Notes: generated by a model from the sequence alone, not told the origin. 64,000 nt of DNA from Hufsiella ginkgonis (GCF_009834915.1 NZ_WVHS01000002.1:682001-746000); one strand, 5' to 3'. Shown: positions 33,870 through 43,719, counted from the first letter of the stretch. Translations and numbers: made by a program.

Positions 33870-35390
33870 TTAGTTGCCATAATGGTAAGTGAACGTTTTT
33901 ACGGTATTTCCCCCGGTATCTTTAATGGCCCGCAGGCGGCGGAACACATCGTACTGGTAATACGTGGTTACGCCCCTGGAATCGATAGACGACCAGGTGC
34001 CGACCTGCGGCAGGTAAGTAAAGGTGCTTAGCTGTGCGTCGGCCGGGTACACGCGGATATCGTCGTAATACGAATGACCGGAAAGGGCGTAAGAAGAGCC
34101 CGTATAAGGCAGCTCGCCGGAATAATGCCAGCGCTCGTCGGCATCCATATACCAGTAGCTGATCACGTAGCCGCGGGCATTGGGGAGCGTAAAGCTCACG
34201 GTATATGCACTTCCGCTGCTGCGGGAGGTGCCGGTATGGGAGGCGTTGCTGGCGCTTCCACCGCCCGCCTCGAAATCCTGCAGGTAGCATTCTGTGCTTA
34301 ACGCGTTTTTGATCTCGGCCACGGGGTACTGCTGGTTATAGCCCCAGCGGTAGCTGATCTTCGGGCCGGAGGCCATGGAAACAGTCACGGGATTGCCCAG
34401 GTTGTCGTAGGCGCTATACTCGATGCGGTCTTCGGCGCTTTCGTTCTTATGCTGGGTCTGTATCTTATAAAGCAGGTACGGGGTGGTGTTGGCCGAGAGC
34501 GCATTGCTGTAGGTATTGATGGTTTTCTCCTGGAAGGCGCCGTTCACGAAATCCTTTTTCTCTGCCAGGGCGGTCACCTGGTTCTGGTCGATCATGGCCT
34601 GGTAGGGTATTGTGGCGCCTGCCGCCACTTTCTCGGCCGGGTAAAGAAACGTACTGTAGCGCACCAGGCCGTCGCTGCCCGTGGTGGTGGTTTTGGTGGG
34701 CTGCAGGTGGGCGGCGTTGGCGTACTCGGTGAGGGTAACGGTTTGTACGGGCCGGGACGTCCCGGCATCGTAATTAACCGAGATCGTACTGTCGCTGTAC
34801 ACCCAGTTGGTGCTCAGGGTGTACATGGACAGATCATAGGGGTGCAAACCGGTGAATACGGGGTCCTCCCAGTTCTTGCGGGCCGCATAAGCGGTCACCG
34901 GTGTACCCATCACCGTATTTACATAATGCTGCCGGGTTTCCTGCAGCTTTACCAGCTCACCCGGACCACCGGACTTGTATTGAACGGTGCGGACCTCCAG
35001 TGCCTGCGGCGTACCGTCCTGGTAATAGGGCGCGTGGGGCACTCCGCCGCCGCGGATGGTAGCGGCCACCGAATCGGCAGCTACCTGGAAGTGGTGCCAG
35101 GTAGCACCGTTGGTATATGCGGTATCCTCGCTTTCGGTCACGTCCTGGTAAACCACGTGGTTGCCCGTCTGGCTGAACAGGGAAATATTGCCTCCCGAGC
35201 TTGCCGCGTAATAGTTCAGGATCATGGATGAATTGTGCGAAACCTGCCTGACCTCCAGGTTGGAGTAATAGCTGACCTTGCCGTGCATAAGCCTTCCCGA
35301 GGAGAGGGCGGGATCCTCGTGGTCGTAGTACCGGTAAATGCGGGACAGCGTTCTGGTGGTAACGGGGTCGTAGGTGAGCACCTGTTTCAC
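33870..35390 (-). CDS. RHS/YD-repeat-like protein, C-terminal half of a frameshifted gene
   Basis: 506 residues from GTG 35390; this is the 3' part of one gene with the feature at 35408. Before it the same frame reads GHGYTIGSDSIKYHNVAVGG, which joins the upstream part if one base is restored near 35460. The end has YD-like repeats (SRGVTTYYQYDVFRRLRAIK). The reading ends 1 nt before the RHS start at 33868. No signal peptide occurs at its own start, so independent secretion is unlikely. Confidence 0.7.
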   Translation of the reverse strand: MKQVLTYDPVTTRTLSRIYRYYDHEDPALSSGRLMHGKVSYYSNLEVRQVSHNSSMILNYYAASSGGNISLFSQTGNHVVYQDVTESEDTAYTNGATWHHFQVAADSVAATIRGGGVPHAPYYQDGTPQALEVRTVQYKSGGPGELVKLQETRQHYVNTVMGTPVTAYAARKNWEDPVFTGLHPYDLSMYTLSTNWVYSDSTISVNYDAGTSRPVQTVTLTEYANAAHLQPTKTTTTGSDGLVRYSTFLYPAEKVAAGATIPYQAMIDQNQVTALAEKKDFVNGAFQEKTINTYSNALSANTTPYLLYKIQTQHKNESAEDRIEYSAYDNLGNPVTVSMASGPKISYRWGYNQQYPVAEIKNALSTECYLQDFEAGGGSASNASHTGTSRSSGSAYTVSFTLPNARGYVISYWYMDADERWHYSGELPYTGSSYALSGHSYYDDIRVYPADAQLSTFTYLPQVGTWSSIDSRGVTTYYQYDVFRRLRAIKDTGGNTVKTFTYHYGN

Positions 35391-35407
35391 GCGTGCGCCA
35401 CCTACGG

Positions 35408-37252
35408 CTACGTTGTGGTACTTGATCGAATCCGACCCGATGGTATATCCGTGGCCGCGAAGCCCTGGGCTGCCACGCCATTGGAAGAGAGCTGCACGGT
35501 GTAGGTGCCGGGATCGAGGTCTACCTTAAACGAGGCTGCATCGCCGGGGTGCAGCTGCCTGGTATACACCGGTGTGCCCGCCCCATACGCAAAAATGGAG
35601 TAGGTGGATACCTGGTGAATGCCGTCATCGACCCCTGTATTATAAGTACAACTGAATACCACGCTTACCTTTTGGGCAGCAGTGATCACCATGGCCGAAT
35701 CCATTTCTACCAGGCCTCGGTTACCCGTTCCGGTGACGTGGTGCGTGATGGTGGACTTTGGCGCCGGCTGGGTATAGGAAGTATATACGTCATTCGACTC
35801 ATAAACCACCGAGTCCTGCCCTCCCGTGGGATAAATGATCCTGCTCAGCATACCCACCCCGGCAAGGCTGGGATTGGTGCTGCGGTTAGCCGTAGAGTTC
35901 GGGAAATAATTAGCGAGCGAGTCGACGCCCGGCGCCGGTAAAAAGTTGATGTTATTCTGCCCGTTAAAAAAGCCGTATTCATCCTGGGCGAATGCCAGGC
36001 GCGGCGGCAGGTCATTTACCCGGTTATACGCAAAATAATGGTTCTTTACTTCACTTCCTGAAACGGGGTATTCGCTCACCCTTACCAGGAAGGGGCGGTA
36101 ATTAAGCATTGTTTCCCCGGCGATTGCCGTGTAGTAGCTTCCTATGGGCGAAGAAGTGGTATATTCCAGCCCGTAATTCCTCACCGGCACGACGGAGCCG
36201 GGCGCGTATAGTTTTACGGCTGTCACCAGCGAATCGCCCGGGACGTCGGGCCGGCTGCCGTACCAGAACCGCACTTCGCTGCCGTTGGAGGAGACGATCT
36301 TTTGAAGGAATACGCCGTTATTGTAAATGGTAGATGCACAGACCGTGTTGGATGTCAGGTCGGCGGCAGGGACAGAGGGAGGGCTAGACAGTGGGTCGAT
36401 CATTGCGCGCACGGCCGTATAATCCGGCGTAGCCACGCTGTTCTGGGAGAACGACGGCCAGTATTCGAAGCTGTGCTTGCGGTATGTAAAGGTCATGTAA
36501 TTGCCCTGCAGGTCCTCGATGCGTTTGAGGTACCATGCGTTTTCGATGGGGATGCTGTAGTGCTTGCCGCAGTCGGTGCCCGCGCTGCCCGAGCGGGAAC
36601 TTTCCGTGGCGGTGTTTCCGCCGAAAAAATACTTCCGGCCTTCGGCATCGGTGATCCGGAGCGTCCAGGTACTGTCAGACACATAGTGGAAGTTGGTGGC
36701 CACCTTCAGGTTGGAGTGTTCCAGGAAGATCACTTTGGTGCGGTCCGCAGGATCGAGGAAAAAGCGGCCGGAATAGCCGTTGAAGTTGAAGCTGAACACG
36801 TCCGGCTGCGTATCGTACAGGTCGAGGCTTAGTGCCGCATCGGTTAAAAAGTTGGTCGCTGCGGTATCGAACGAGGTGGAAAGGTCTACACCAGGGGGCG
36901 CCGCGCGCCAGGTGGAACGTTCGTCGGCATTGTCATACACCGTACGGTTAACCATCCCGCCGGCGTTAAGCACCCAGCCCATCCCGGCGCGGGAGGCGAC
37001 CTGGTCCACTTTGATACCGCCGGCATTATAGGAGACGGAGATGTCGGTTTTTATGGTACCGGCATTGAGGCTCACCATGGGGATGCTGGTAGCCATGCTG
37101 CCGGTGGTGAGCGATACCGGGACCCTGGCGACCTTGCCAAGCTCGGCCGCGTTTGGCGCCGGCGGCAATACCGAGGGAAGCTGCAGGTTGGTCTGCGCGC
37201 AGCAAAGGTGCGCGGCAAAGACGGCGATGGCTGAAAAAAACACTTTTTTCAT
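35408..37252 (-). CDS. Large secreted RHS-locus protein, N-terminal half of a frameshifted gene
   Basis: 614 residues with a signal peptide (MKKVFFSAIAVFAAHLCCAQ) and an N-terminal domain like those of Bacteroidota YD-repeat proteins (VSYNAGGIKVDQVASRAGMG, WVLNAGGMVNRTVYD). The last residues (ATDIPSGRIRSSTTT) are out of frame with the conserved continuation; one base appears lost near 35460. With the second half it forms a ~1125-residue protein. Whether this is a true mutation, phase variation or a sequence error cannot be decided. Confidence 0.75.
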   Translation of the reverse strand: MKKVFFSAIAVFAAHLCCAQTNLQLPSVLPPAPNAAELGKVARVPVSLTTGSMATSIPMVSLNAGTIKTDISVSYNAGGIKVDQVASRAGMGWVLNAGGMVNRTVYDNADERSTWRAAPPGVDLSTSFDTAATNFLTDAALSLDLYDTQPDVFSFNFNGYSGRFFLDPADRTKVIFLEHSNLKVATNFHYVSDSTWTLRITDAEGRKYFFGGNTATESSRSGSAGTDCGKHYSIPIENAWYLKRIEDLQGNYMTFTYRKHSFEYWPSFSQNSVATPDYTAVRAMIDPLSSPPSVPAADLTSNTVCASTIYNNGVFLQKIVSSNGSEVRFWYGSRPDVPGDSLVTAVKLYAPGSVVPVRNYGLEYTTSSPIGSYYTAIAGETMLNYRPFLVRVSEYPVSGSEVKNHYFAYNRVNDLPPRLAFAQDEYGFFNGQNNINFLPAPGVDSLANYFPNSTANRSTNPSLAGVGMLSRIIYPTGGQDSVVYESNDVYTSYTQPAPKSTITHHVTGTGNRGLVEMDSAMVITAAQKVSVVFSCTYNTGVDDGIHQVSTYSIFAYGAGTPVYTRQLHPGDAASFKVDLDPGTYTVQLSSNGVAAQGFAATDIPSGRIRSSTTT

Positions 37253-37291
37253 CTGGAAAGTACGTTTTGCGGGAATGATAGTGGCAGGGAG

Positions 37292-37459
37292 TTATTTTTT
37301 GGGAGCTTCCAGCTTTTCGGCCGTTCTATCACGGCCGCAATTTCCAGCCCGTGCTGTGTTTATGTACTTTACCTCCCGGGAGAGGGGCGGTGTTTCCTTC
37401 GAGCGGGCGGAAACAGCACAAAGCGGTAGCACGGCTAGCGTGCCGGAGAATGGTTTCAT
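37292..37459 (-). CDS. Possible 55-residue secreted peptide
   Basis: ATG 37459 to TAA 37292: MKPFSGTLAVLPLCAVSARS then a hydrophilic tail ending APKK. It sits 39 nt before the large RHS-locus gene in the same orientation. There is no family match I recognise and it may be chance; it is given because the 326-bp gap 37253-37578 otherwise shows nothing. Confidence 0.25.
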   Translation of the reverse strand: MKPFSGTLAVLPLCAVSARSKETPPLSREVKYINTARAGNCGRDRTAEKLEAPKK

Positions 37460-37578
37460 CGTGATTGAACTTTAGGTTGAATTTCTTCCAAGTTTACACA
37501 AGTACGGATGATAAACCGCCATGCTTTCCATAAGACTTTTCCACATTGGTGAGTTCTTCCCTATAACTCCTGTCGCCG

Positions 37579-38634
37579 TTAGGATGATGCCCGCGACACT
37601 ACCGTCAGCTCCGGGCCTGCACCCTTAGATGATTCGCGGATCACGAGCTTCGTATTCATGAGCACCGATTGATTGGGCTTCTTTTTATTGAGGGAGTTCA
37701 GCTTGTTCAGCAGCAGCGTGATCACTTTATCGGCCATTTCTTCGATGGGTTGCGCAATGGCCGTGATAGAGGGTGAATTTAGCTCGAACAGGTCGTGGTC
37801 ATCAAAAGCAACGATGCCCAGTTTTGGCGCGATCTGCCCTTTTAGCTGGTTAATAGCTTTCAGGCCGCGAATGGCGAGGTAGTTGGTACCGAACAGGATG
37901 GCGTCTACCTCCTTTTTTCGCTGCAGGAACGCGGCGATGTGCCGGATGGTATTTTCTTCATCGAGCGTAAAAGCGACTTCTTTAATATGAAAATTCAGGT
38001 TATGCTCTCTCAAAGCACGCTCGTAACCCTCCAGGCGGCCCTGCATCTGCGATTGCAGCGAATCGAGCGTTATAAAAGCGATGTTTTTAAACCCTTCGGC
38101 CACCAGATGTTTCACAGCGAGATAGGTACTGGCGGCATTGTCGATCATCACATGATCGGTGCTTACCTGCGGCAGCGTGCGGTCGAACAGGATCACCGGG
38201 CGGCCGTCATTTATCAGCGCGTTGATCTCTTCGTCAACGCCCTCCGGCGGGGCGATGATGAACCCGTCTACATGCCGCTCACGGAACATGTGGATCATCT
38301 CCCGCGTCTTTACCAGGCTGTTGTCTGTACTGCAATACATGATCTTATAGCCGCTTTTATAGGCACGTTCCTCTATCAGTCTTGCGATGTTGGCGAAAAA
38401 CGGGTTGGCTATATCCTCCACCATCAGGCAGATGATATGGCTTTTGCCTGTACGGAGGCTCCTGGCCAGCGAGTTGGGGCGGTAGCCCACTTCCTTCACA
38501 TGCTTTAATACCCGCTCTACCAGCTGTGCGCTGATCCTTTTCTCTTCGGCTCTCCCGTTCAGGATAAACGAAATGGTTGTTACCGACACGTCCAGCTGCG
38601 CGGCAAGGTCCCTGATCGAAATTCTTTTCTTCAT
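37579..38634 (-). CDS. LacI-family transcriptional regulator
   Basis: Start at ATG 38634 gives 351 residues. The HTH and hinge (ISIRDLAAQLDVSVTTISFI, YRPNSLARSLRTGKSHIICL) are followed by a periplasmic-binding-like sensor domain (VILFDRTLPQVSTDHVMID, LGIVAFDDHDLFELNSPSIT). Such regulators bind sugars or sugar phosphates and control nearby catabolic genes. The divergent neighbours are a peroxidase, a phosphatase and a lipid acyltransferase, with no sugar-use gene in sight; the ligand is unknown. Confidence 0.92.
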   Translation of the reverse strand: MKKRISIRDLAAQLDVSVTTISFILNGRAEEKRISAQLVERVLKHVKEVGYRPNSLARSLRTGKSHIICLMVEDIANPFFANIARLIEERAYKSGYKIMYCSTDNSLVKTREMIHMFRERHVDGFIIAPPEGVDEEINALINDGRPVILFDRTLPQVSTDHVMIDNAASTYLAVKHLVAEGFKNIAFITLDSLQSQMQGRLEGYERALREHNLNFHIKEVAFTLDEENTIRHIAAFLQRKKEVDAILFGTNYLAIRGLKAINQLKGQIAPKLGIVAFDDHDLFELNSPSITAIAQPIEEMADKVITLLLNKLNSLNKKKPNQSVLMNTKLVIRESSKGAGPELTVVSRASS

Positions 38635-38643
38635 CTGAATAGT

Positions 38644-38651
38644 CAAATATA
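38644..38651 (-). promoter_or_regulatory. Bacteroidota -7 element for the LacI-type regulator
   Basis: On the minus strand TATATTTG matches TAnnTTTG, 9 nt before the ATG, again a near-leaderless layout. Confidence 0.45.
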
Positions 38652-38724
38652 CACTAACGCTAAAACTCCACGCTAACTTAACGCGCAATTAACGAACAAA
38701 AATTACCTTGGCTGCTTGCGGACA

Positions 38725-40542
38725 ATGGCTGGCAGTGTGTATAAAGTAATCACCATTCTGATAATTGCGGCATTTATTTCCATCTCCCTGGCATGGAACG
38801 GGCCCCGTAACACGATAGGCGTAACAAACGGCGTAACTTATTTCCGGGAACAACTGGCGGTATTTGCCGGGGCCAACAAACGCCTGTATGCAGCCATCGA
38901 TAAAATTAACGGTGATACCCTATCCGTTTTACGGGCGAAACAAGCCCTTATCAACTGCCGTGTAAGCTATAAAAAGATTGCCTTTTTTACGGCATATTTT
39001 TTTCCGAGCGAAACACGGTTCTACAATGCCGCACCTAAGTTCGAAGTAGAGGAGCCTACATTGGAACTCGTTGAGCCGATGGGCCTTCAGCAGATCGAAA
39101 CGATGCTGTACGACGACGACCTGCCGGCCGCCAAACCCGCCCTCCTCGCCCAGTGCGAGGCGCTTTGCACTTCTGCCGATGACCTCGGCGCGCTGCTGTA
39201 TGGTTTCGAGGCAACCGACGCCCGGTTATTGGAAAGTGTACGGGTAGAGCTCATCCGGTTATCGTCTTTATATATTTCCGGGTACGATGCGCCGATGCTC
39301 AAAAGCGGTATCGTGGAAACTGCCGCAGCTACGCGCGCGATTTCGGCGGTACTGGAGCCGTACTTTCGCAAAGATACTCTTGCAGCCGGTACGCTGCGCA
39401 GGCTGACCGCCCATTCGCTGGCCTACCTGGAAGCGCACCCGGATTTCGATTCCTTCAACCGGATGGAGTACCTGGTTAAGTTCGCCCTGCCCATGCAAAA
39501 ACAGCTGGGGCTCTTTACCAGGCGGCTCGGGCTCGAACTCAACACGTCGCCATTCCTCGATTACCGCGCAGACCATATTTACCGCCCGGGTGCCATTAAC
39601 CTGGCCGGGGCACACGATGCGGCCGGCAGGCAAAAGGTCATGCTTGGCAGGCTGCTCTTCGCAGATCGCGCCCTTTCGGGGAACGGGTCTGTAAGCTGTG
39701 CCAGCTGCCACCAACCGGGCAACTATTTTGCCGACCGGTTGGCGAAAAGCCCGTCTCTCCACCGCGACTCGGTATTAAAACGCAACACCCCTACCCTGCT
39801 GTATGCCGGCAAACAACATACACAGTTTTGGGACGGACGCGCGGGCAGCCTCCAAAACCAGGTGCACGAGGTGATCTTCAACCCGCTGGAAATGGGCGGC
39901 AATAACGCGGCCTTATCGGAACGTGTACTGAAAAAGGAAAAATACCGGCATCTCTTCGCCGCTTCCTTTCCAGGGAAAAGGTTGCGCGATATGGGCATCC
40001 GGGAGGTCTCCGCGGCGCTATCGGCCTTTGTAACGCAACTGGGCGACCTTAGCTCCCCCTTCGACCGTTACCTGGCGGGCGAAAGTAAGGCCATGACCCC
40101 ACGACAGGTTGCCGGGTTTAACCTGTTCATGGGCAAGGCGCAATGCGGTACCTGCCATTTTCCGCCCTATTTTAATTCGCTCGTGCCGCCTTTGTACGAC
40201 CTTTCGGAAGTAGAAATACCCGGAACGCCTGCTACCCCTGACTTTAAAAAGCCTGTAGCCGACACCGACCGAGGACGATTCGCCCAGTTCCGCATCCGAT
40301 ATTATGATGGCGCTTTTAAAACCCCTACGGTGCGTAATGCCGCCGAAACTGGACCGTATATGCACCATGGCGCGTTCGTAACGCTCGACCAGGTGATTGA
40401 ATTCTATAACCTCGGCGGTGGTCGCGGCATTGGGCTCGATGTGCCCGATCAAACGCTCTCCGCCAAACCGCTCGGGCTTACGCCAACAGAAACCGCTGCT
40501 ATTAAATCATTTATTGAATCGCTAACAGATAAACGCAATTAA
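38725..40542 (+). CDS. Di-heme cytochrome c peroxidase (MauG/CcpA family) with a long N-terminal helical domain
   Basis: 605 residues; ATG 38725 gives a signal anchor (VITILIIAAFISISLAW). The first ~280 residues are a helical, imelysin-like domain. The catalytic part has two CxxCH heme sites, CASCHQ (about 324) and CGTCHF (about 474), the typical GNGSVSCASCHQPGN and the distal calcium/heme region (RNAAETGPYMHHG). It reduces H2O2 in the periplasm with electrons from small cytochromes. Both hemes need the Ccm genes of this window. It heads a run with the phosphatase and acyltransferase. Confidence 0.9.
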   Translation: MAGSVYKVITILIIAAFISISLAWNGPRNTIGVTNGVTYFREQLAVFAGANKRLYAAIDKINGDTLSVLRAKQALINCRVSYKKIAFFTAYFFPSETRFYNAAPKFEVEEPTLELVEPMGLQQIETMLYDDDLPAAKPALLAQCEALCTSADDLGALLYGFEATDARLLESVRVELIRLSSLYISGYDAPMLKSGIVETAAATRAISAVLEPYFRKDTLAAGTLRRLTAHSLAYLEAHPDFDSFNRMEYLVKFALPMQKQLGLFTRRLGLELNTSPFLDYRADHIYRPGAINLAGAHDAAGRQKVMLGRLLFADRALSGNGSVSCASCHQPGNYFADRLAKSPSLHRDSVLKRNTPTLLYAGKQHTQFWDGRAGSLQNQVHEVIFNPLEMGGNNAALSERVLKKEKYRHLFAASFPGKRLRDMGIREVSAALSAFVTQLGDLSSPFDRYLAGESKAMTPRQVAGFNLFMGKAQCGTCHFPPYFNSLVPPLYDLSEVEIPGTPATPDFKKPVADTDRGRFAQFRIRYYDGAFKTPTVRNAAETGPYMHHGAFVTLDQVIEFYNLGGGRGIGLDVPDQTLSAKPLGLTPTETAAIKSFIESLTDKRN

Positions 40543-40552
40543 CCTATAACAC

Positions 40553-41980
40553 ATGAGAATTGTTAACACGCTCCTCCTCCTGCTGCTGTCTTTCGCTTCG
40601 TTCGCACAAGAAGGCGCCGCTATCCGGCCATTAAGAAGAGGGCCCATGGGTGTGCAACCCGAGCTGCTGCGCGGCCCCTACCTGCAAATGGCAACCCCTA
40701 CCGGTATGACCATCCGCTGGCGCACCAATGTATTCGATCACAGCCGGGTACAGTACGGCAGCGCGCCCGACAGACTCGACCGGCGTATGGACGACTCGAC
40801 GCTGGTGAACGAACACATCATTACCCTGACCGGCCTCAAACCCTTCACCAAATATTATTATACCATTGGCGGATTGGCCGATACCATCCTGCAGGGCAAT
40901 GCCGATAACTACTTTTATACGCTCCCCGAAAAAGACAGCGACCAGCTGATCCGCGTAGCCGGGTTTGGCGATTGCGGCAATAACTCCATTAACCAGCGTA
41001 CCGTACGCGACCAGGCAATTAAGTACCTGGGCGATAACTACCTGAATGCCTGGATCCTGATGGGCGACAACGCCTATAACGACGGTACGGATGCCGAGTT
41101 CCAGGCCAAGTTCTTTAACATCTACAAAGACAATTTGCTCAAAAAGTACCCGTTATACCCCGTGCCGGGGAACCACGACTATAATAACTACAGGTCTTCT
41201 TCTATCGCCGCGATTAACAAGATCGCCTATTACCAGAACTTCTCGCTTCCCGCCAAAGGTGAAGCTGGCGGAATTCCTTCCGGCACCGAATCCTACTACT
41301 CGTATGATATCGGTCCTGTACATTTCCTCGCGCTCGACTCCTACGGGCCCGACAAGAAAGGAACTTATATGTACAACGAAATGGGCGAACAGGCGGAATG
41401 GGTGAAAAAAGACCTCGACGCCAATAAAAGCAAATGGGTGGTGGCGTACTGGCATCACCCGCCGTATACCATGGGCTCGCACGATTCGAACACGGAACAG
41501 CTCCTGGTAAAGATCCGGCAGAATTTTATTAAGATCCTTGAAGACCGGGGCGTAGACCTCGTGCTTTGCGGTCATAGCCACGTGTATGAACGTACCAGGC
41601 TCATTAAGGGCTATTATGGCATGGAAGCCGATTACGATGCACAGAAATACGAGATCAGCAGCTCCACCGGCCTGTACGATGGTACGAAAAACTCGGCGCC
41701 TTACCTTAAAAGCACCAAAAATAACGAAGGAACGGTGTACGTGGTAAGCGGCTCCTCGGGTGCCCTGGGCGGCCACATGGACAATTACCCTCACAACGCC
41801 ATGTACTATTCCAACAACGAGGTGGGCGGCATCGTGCTGCTCGAAGCACAGGGCAACCGACTCAGCCTGAAATGGATCACCGGCGAAGGAAAGGTTGGCG
41901 ACCACTTTACCATGATGAAAGATGTTAGCCCGGCCGACGAAAAAGCACTCAAACAAGACAAACAATTATCCAGGGAATGA
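40553..41980 (+). CDS. Purple-acid-phosphatase-like metallophosphoesterase
   Basis: 475 residues: signal peptide (LLLLLLSFASFAQE), a fibronectin-like N-terminal domain (RGPYLQMATPTGMTIRWRT), then a metallophosphatase domain with the full PAP motif set: GDCG, GDNAY (metal Tyr), GNHD, WHH and GHSHVYER. PAPs hydrolyse phosphomonoesters with an Fe/metal centre outside the cytoplasm. It begins 10 nt after the peroxidase gene and overlaps the next gene by 4 nt (ATGA). Confidence 0.92.
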   Translation: MRIVNTLLLLLLSFASFAQEGAAIRPLRRGPMGVQPELLRGPYLQMATPTGMTIRWRTNVFDHSRVQYGSAPDRLDRRMDDSTLVNEHIITLTGLKPFTKYYYTIGGLADTILQGNADNYFYTLPEKDSDQLIRVAGFGDCGNNSINQRTVRDQAIKYLGDNYLNAWILMGDNAYNDGTDAEFQAKFFNIYKDNLLKKYPLYPVPGNHDYNNYRSSSIAAINKIAYYQNFSLPAKGEAGGIPSGTESYYSYDIGPVHFLALDSYGPDKKGTYMYNEMGEQAEWVKKDLDANKSKWVVAYWHHPPYTMGSHDSNTEQLLVKIRQNFIKILEDRGVDLVLCGHSHVYERTRLIKGYYGMEADYDAQKYEISSSTGLYDGTKNSAPYLKSTKNNEGTVYVVSGSSGALGGHMDNYPHNAMYYSNNEVGGIVLLEAQGNRLSLKWITGEGKVGDHFTMMKDVSPADEKALKQDKQLSRE

Positions 41981-43719
41981 CGATTATCTCACGGAAGGAA
42001 TTTTCGAAGGCAACCGGCCTCCATAAGATCCCGATGCCGGGGCTCACCGCATTGATGATGCGGCTGATGAAGATCGATGCGCTTAACCGGCTTATCGGGA
42101 ATGCATCGGCGCTGGAAGGCCCCGGTTTTGCAGCGCGTTTGCTCGCTAACCTCGGGATCTCTATCGGGTTAGACGAAAAGGACCTGGCTAATATCCCTGC
42201 CAAAGGCCCGTTCATCGTAGTGGCCAATCATCCTTACGGCGCCGTCGAAGCGTTGGTACTGCTCCATATTCTCTGCAGCAAACGGCCCGACACCCTTTTT
42301 ATGGGCAACTTCCTGCTAAAAAAGATCCCTAACCTGGCCGATTATATCATCGCGGTAAATCCCTTTGAAACGGTGGATAATAAGTCGAGCATCAGCGGCA
42401 TAAAAAATATATTGCGGCTGCTGAAAGACGGCACGCCGGTAGGCATTTTTCCTGCCGGTGAAGTTTCGTCGTTTAAACCGTCGAAACAACGCATCACCGA
42501 CAGGAAATGGCATCCGGTGGTGGGCAAGATCATCGCGAAAGCCGGCGTACCGGTAGTACCGGTCTATTTCCATGGCAATAACGGATTGTGGTTCAGCATC
42601 TTACGCTTTCTGCACCCCTCCCTGCAAACCGCGAAACTCCCTTCAGAACTGTTTAACAAACAAGGGCACGTGTTAAAAATGCGGATCGGGAAGGCCCTGC
42701 TGCCCGCCGACGTTCCGGGGGGCGAAAATTCCAGCATATTGCTCGGTTACTGCCGGGCCAGGACCTACGCACTGGGCGCGGGCCTCGACGATGAGCCCCG
42801 GATCTTTAAACCCGGCGAGCTCTTTAAAGTAAAGAAAGAGCCCCAGCCCGTTGTTGCCGAAACATTCTGGGACGTACTTGAAACAGAGATCGCCAACATC
42901 AGCGAATACCGCATCAGCGTAGAAAAGAACTACGAAACCTACCTCGCGCCCTCATCGGCCATCCCGGTCATCTTAAAAGAGATCGGGCGGCTGCGCGAAG
43001 TCACCTTCCGGGAAGTGGGCGAAGGCACCAATAAGTCCATCGATCTCGACCGGTTCGATATCTATTACTCGCACCTTTTCCTGTGGGATACCACCGCAAA
43101 GATGCTGGTGGGCGCCTACCGGATCGGCAAGGGCGACGAGATCTTTTACGGCATGGGCAAGAAGGGGCTCTACCTGTCGGAGCTGTTCCGCTTAAAAAAA
43201 GGGATTACGCCGCTGCTGAAAAAATCGCTCGAGCTGGGGCGGTCATGGGTACGCAAAGAATACCAGCAAAAACCGCTACCCTTGTTTCTCTTATGGAAGG
43301 GGGTGCTTTGTTTCCTGCAATCTAACCCGCGCTACCGTTACCTGGTGGGGCCGGTAAGCATCAGCAACCGGTACTCGAAGTTCTCGAGGTCGCTGATGGT
43401 CGAATACATTACCCGCAATCACTTTAACCACGAGCTGGCAGGCTATGTGAAAGCGCGAAAGAAATTCACTCCCGATTTCTCAGGGATCGACCGGGAGATC
43501 CTGCTCGAAAACCGCGGCTCCATCAGGGACCTCGACCAGCTGATTGCCGAGCTCGAACCGGGGCATTTGAAAGTACCGGTGCTGCTGAGACAATACATCT
43601 CGCTGAATGCCTGGTTTATCGGCTTTAACCGGGACCCTAAGTTCTGTGACGCGCTTGACGGGTTCCTGGTATTAGACCTCGAAAAAGTCCCGGAGGCAAA
43701 ATTAGACCGGTTGAGTTAG
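41977..43719 (+). CDS. Fused acyltransferase, OlsF/GlsF type (aminolipid synthesis)
   Basis: 580 residues with two parts: an N-terminal PlsC-like O-acyltransferase (VVANHPYGAVEAL with HxxxxE-like site, then FPAGEVSSF) and a C-terminal OlsB/hemolysin-type N-acyltransferase of GNAT fold (REVTFREVGEGTNKSIDLDR, VGAYRIGKG, ELGRSWVRKEYQ). Fused proteins of this kind (OlsF of Serratia and Flavobacterium) make ornithine or glycine lipids by adding both acyl chains. The coupled overlap with the phosphatase gene suggests co-expression; the amino acid used cannot be predicted. Confidence 0.85.
   Translation: MTIISRKEFSKATGLHKIPMPGLTALMMRLMKIDALNRLIGNASALEGPGFAARLLANLGISIGLDEKDLANIPAKGPFIVVANHPYGAVEALVLLHILCSKRPDTLFMGNFLLKKIPNLADYIIAVNPFETVDNKSSISGIKNILRLLKDGTPVGIFPAGEVSSFKPSKQRITDRKWHPVVGKIIAKAGVPVVPVYFHGNNGLWFSILRFLHPSLQTAKLPSELFNKQGHVLKMRIGKALLPADVPGGENSSILLGYCRARTYALGAGLDDEPRIFKPGELFKVKKEPQPVVAETFWDVLETEIANISEYRISVEKNYETYLAPSSAIPVILKEIGRLREVTFREVGEGTNKSIDLDRFDIYYSHLFLWDTTAKMLVGAYRIGKGDEIFYGMGKKGLYLSELFRLKKGITPLLKKSLELGRSWVRKEYQQKPLPLFLLWKGVLCFLQSNPRYRYLVGPVSISNRYSKFSRSLMVEYITRNHFNHELAGYVKARKKFTPDFSGIDREILLENRGSIRDLDQLIAELEPGHLKVPVLLRQYISLNAWFIGFNRDPKFCDALDGFLVLDLEKVPEAKLDRLS

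Noticed and set aside
32690-35231. Long open frames on the plus strand opposite the RHS genes
   Set aside because: They are shadows of the minus-strand RHS coding sequence: low-complexity, no family resemblance, and no translation signals. The RHS frames have clear YD-repeats and core motifs.
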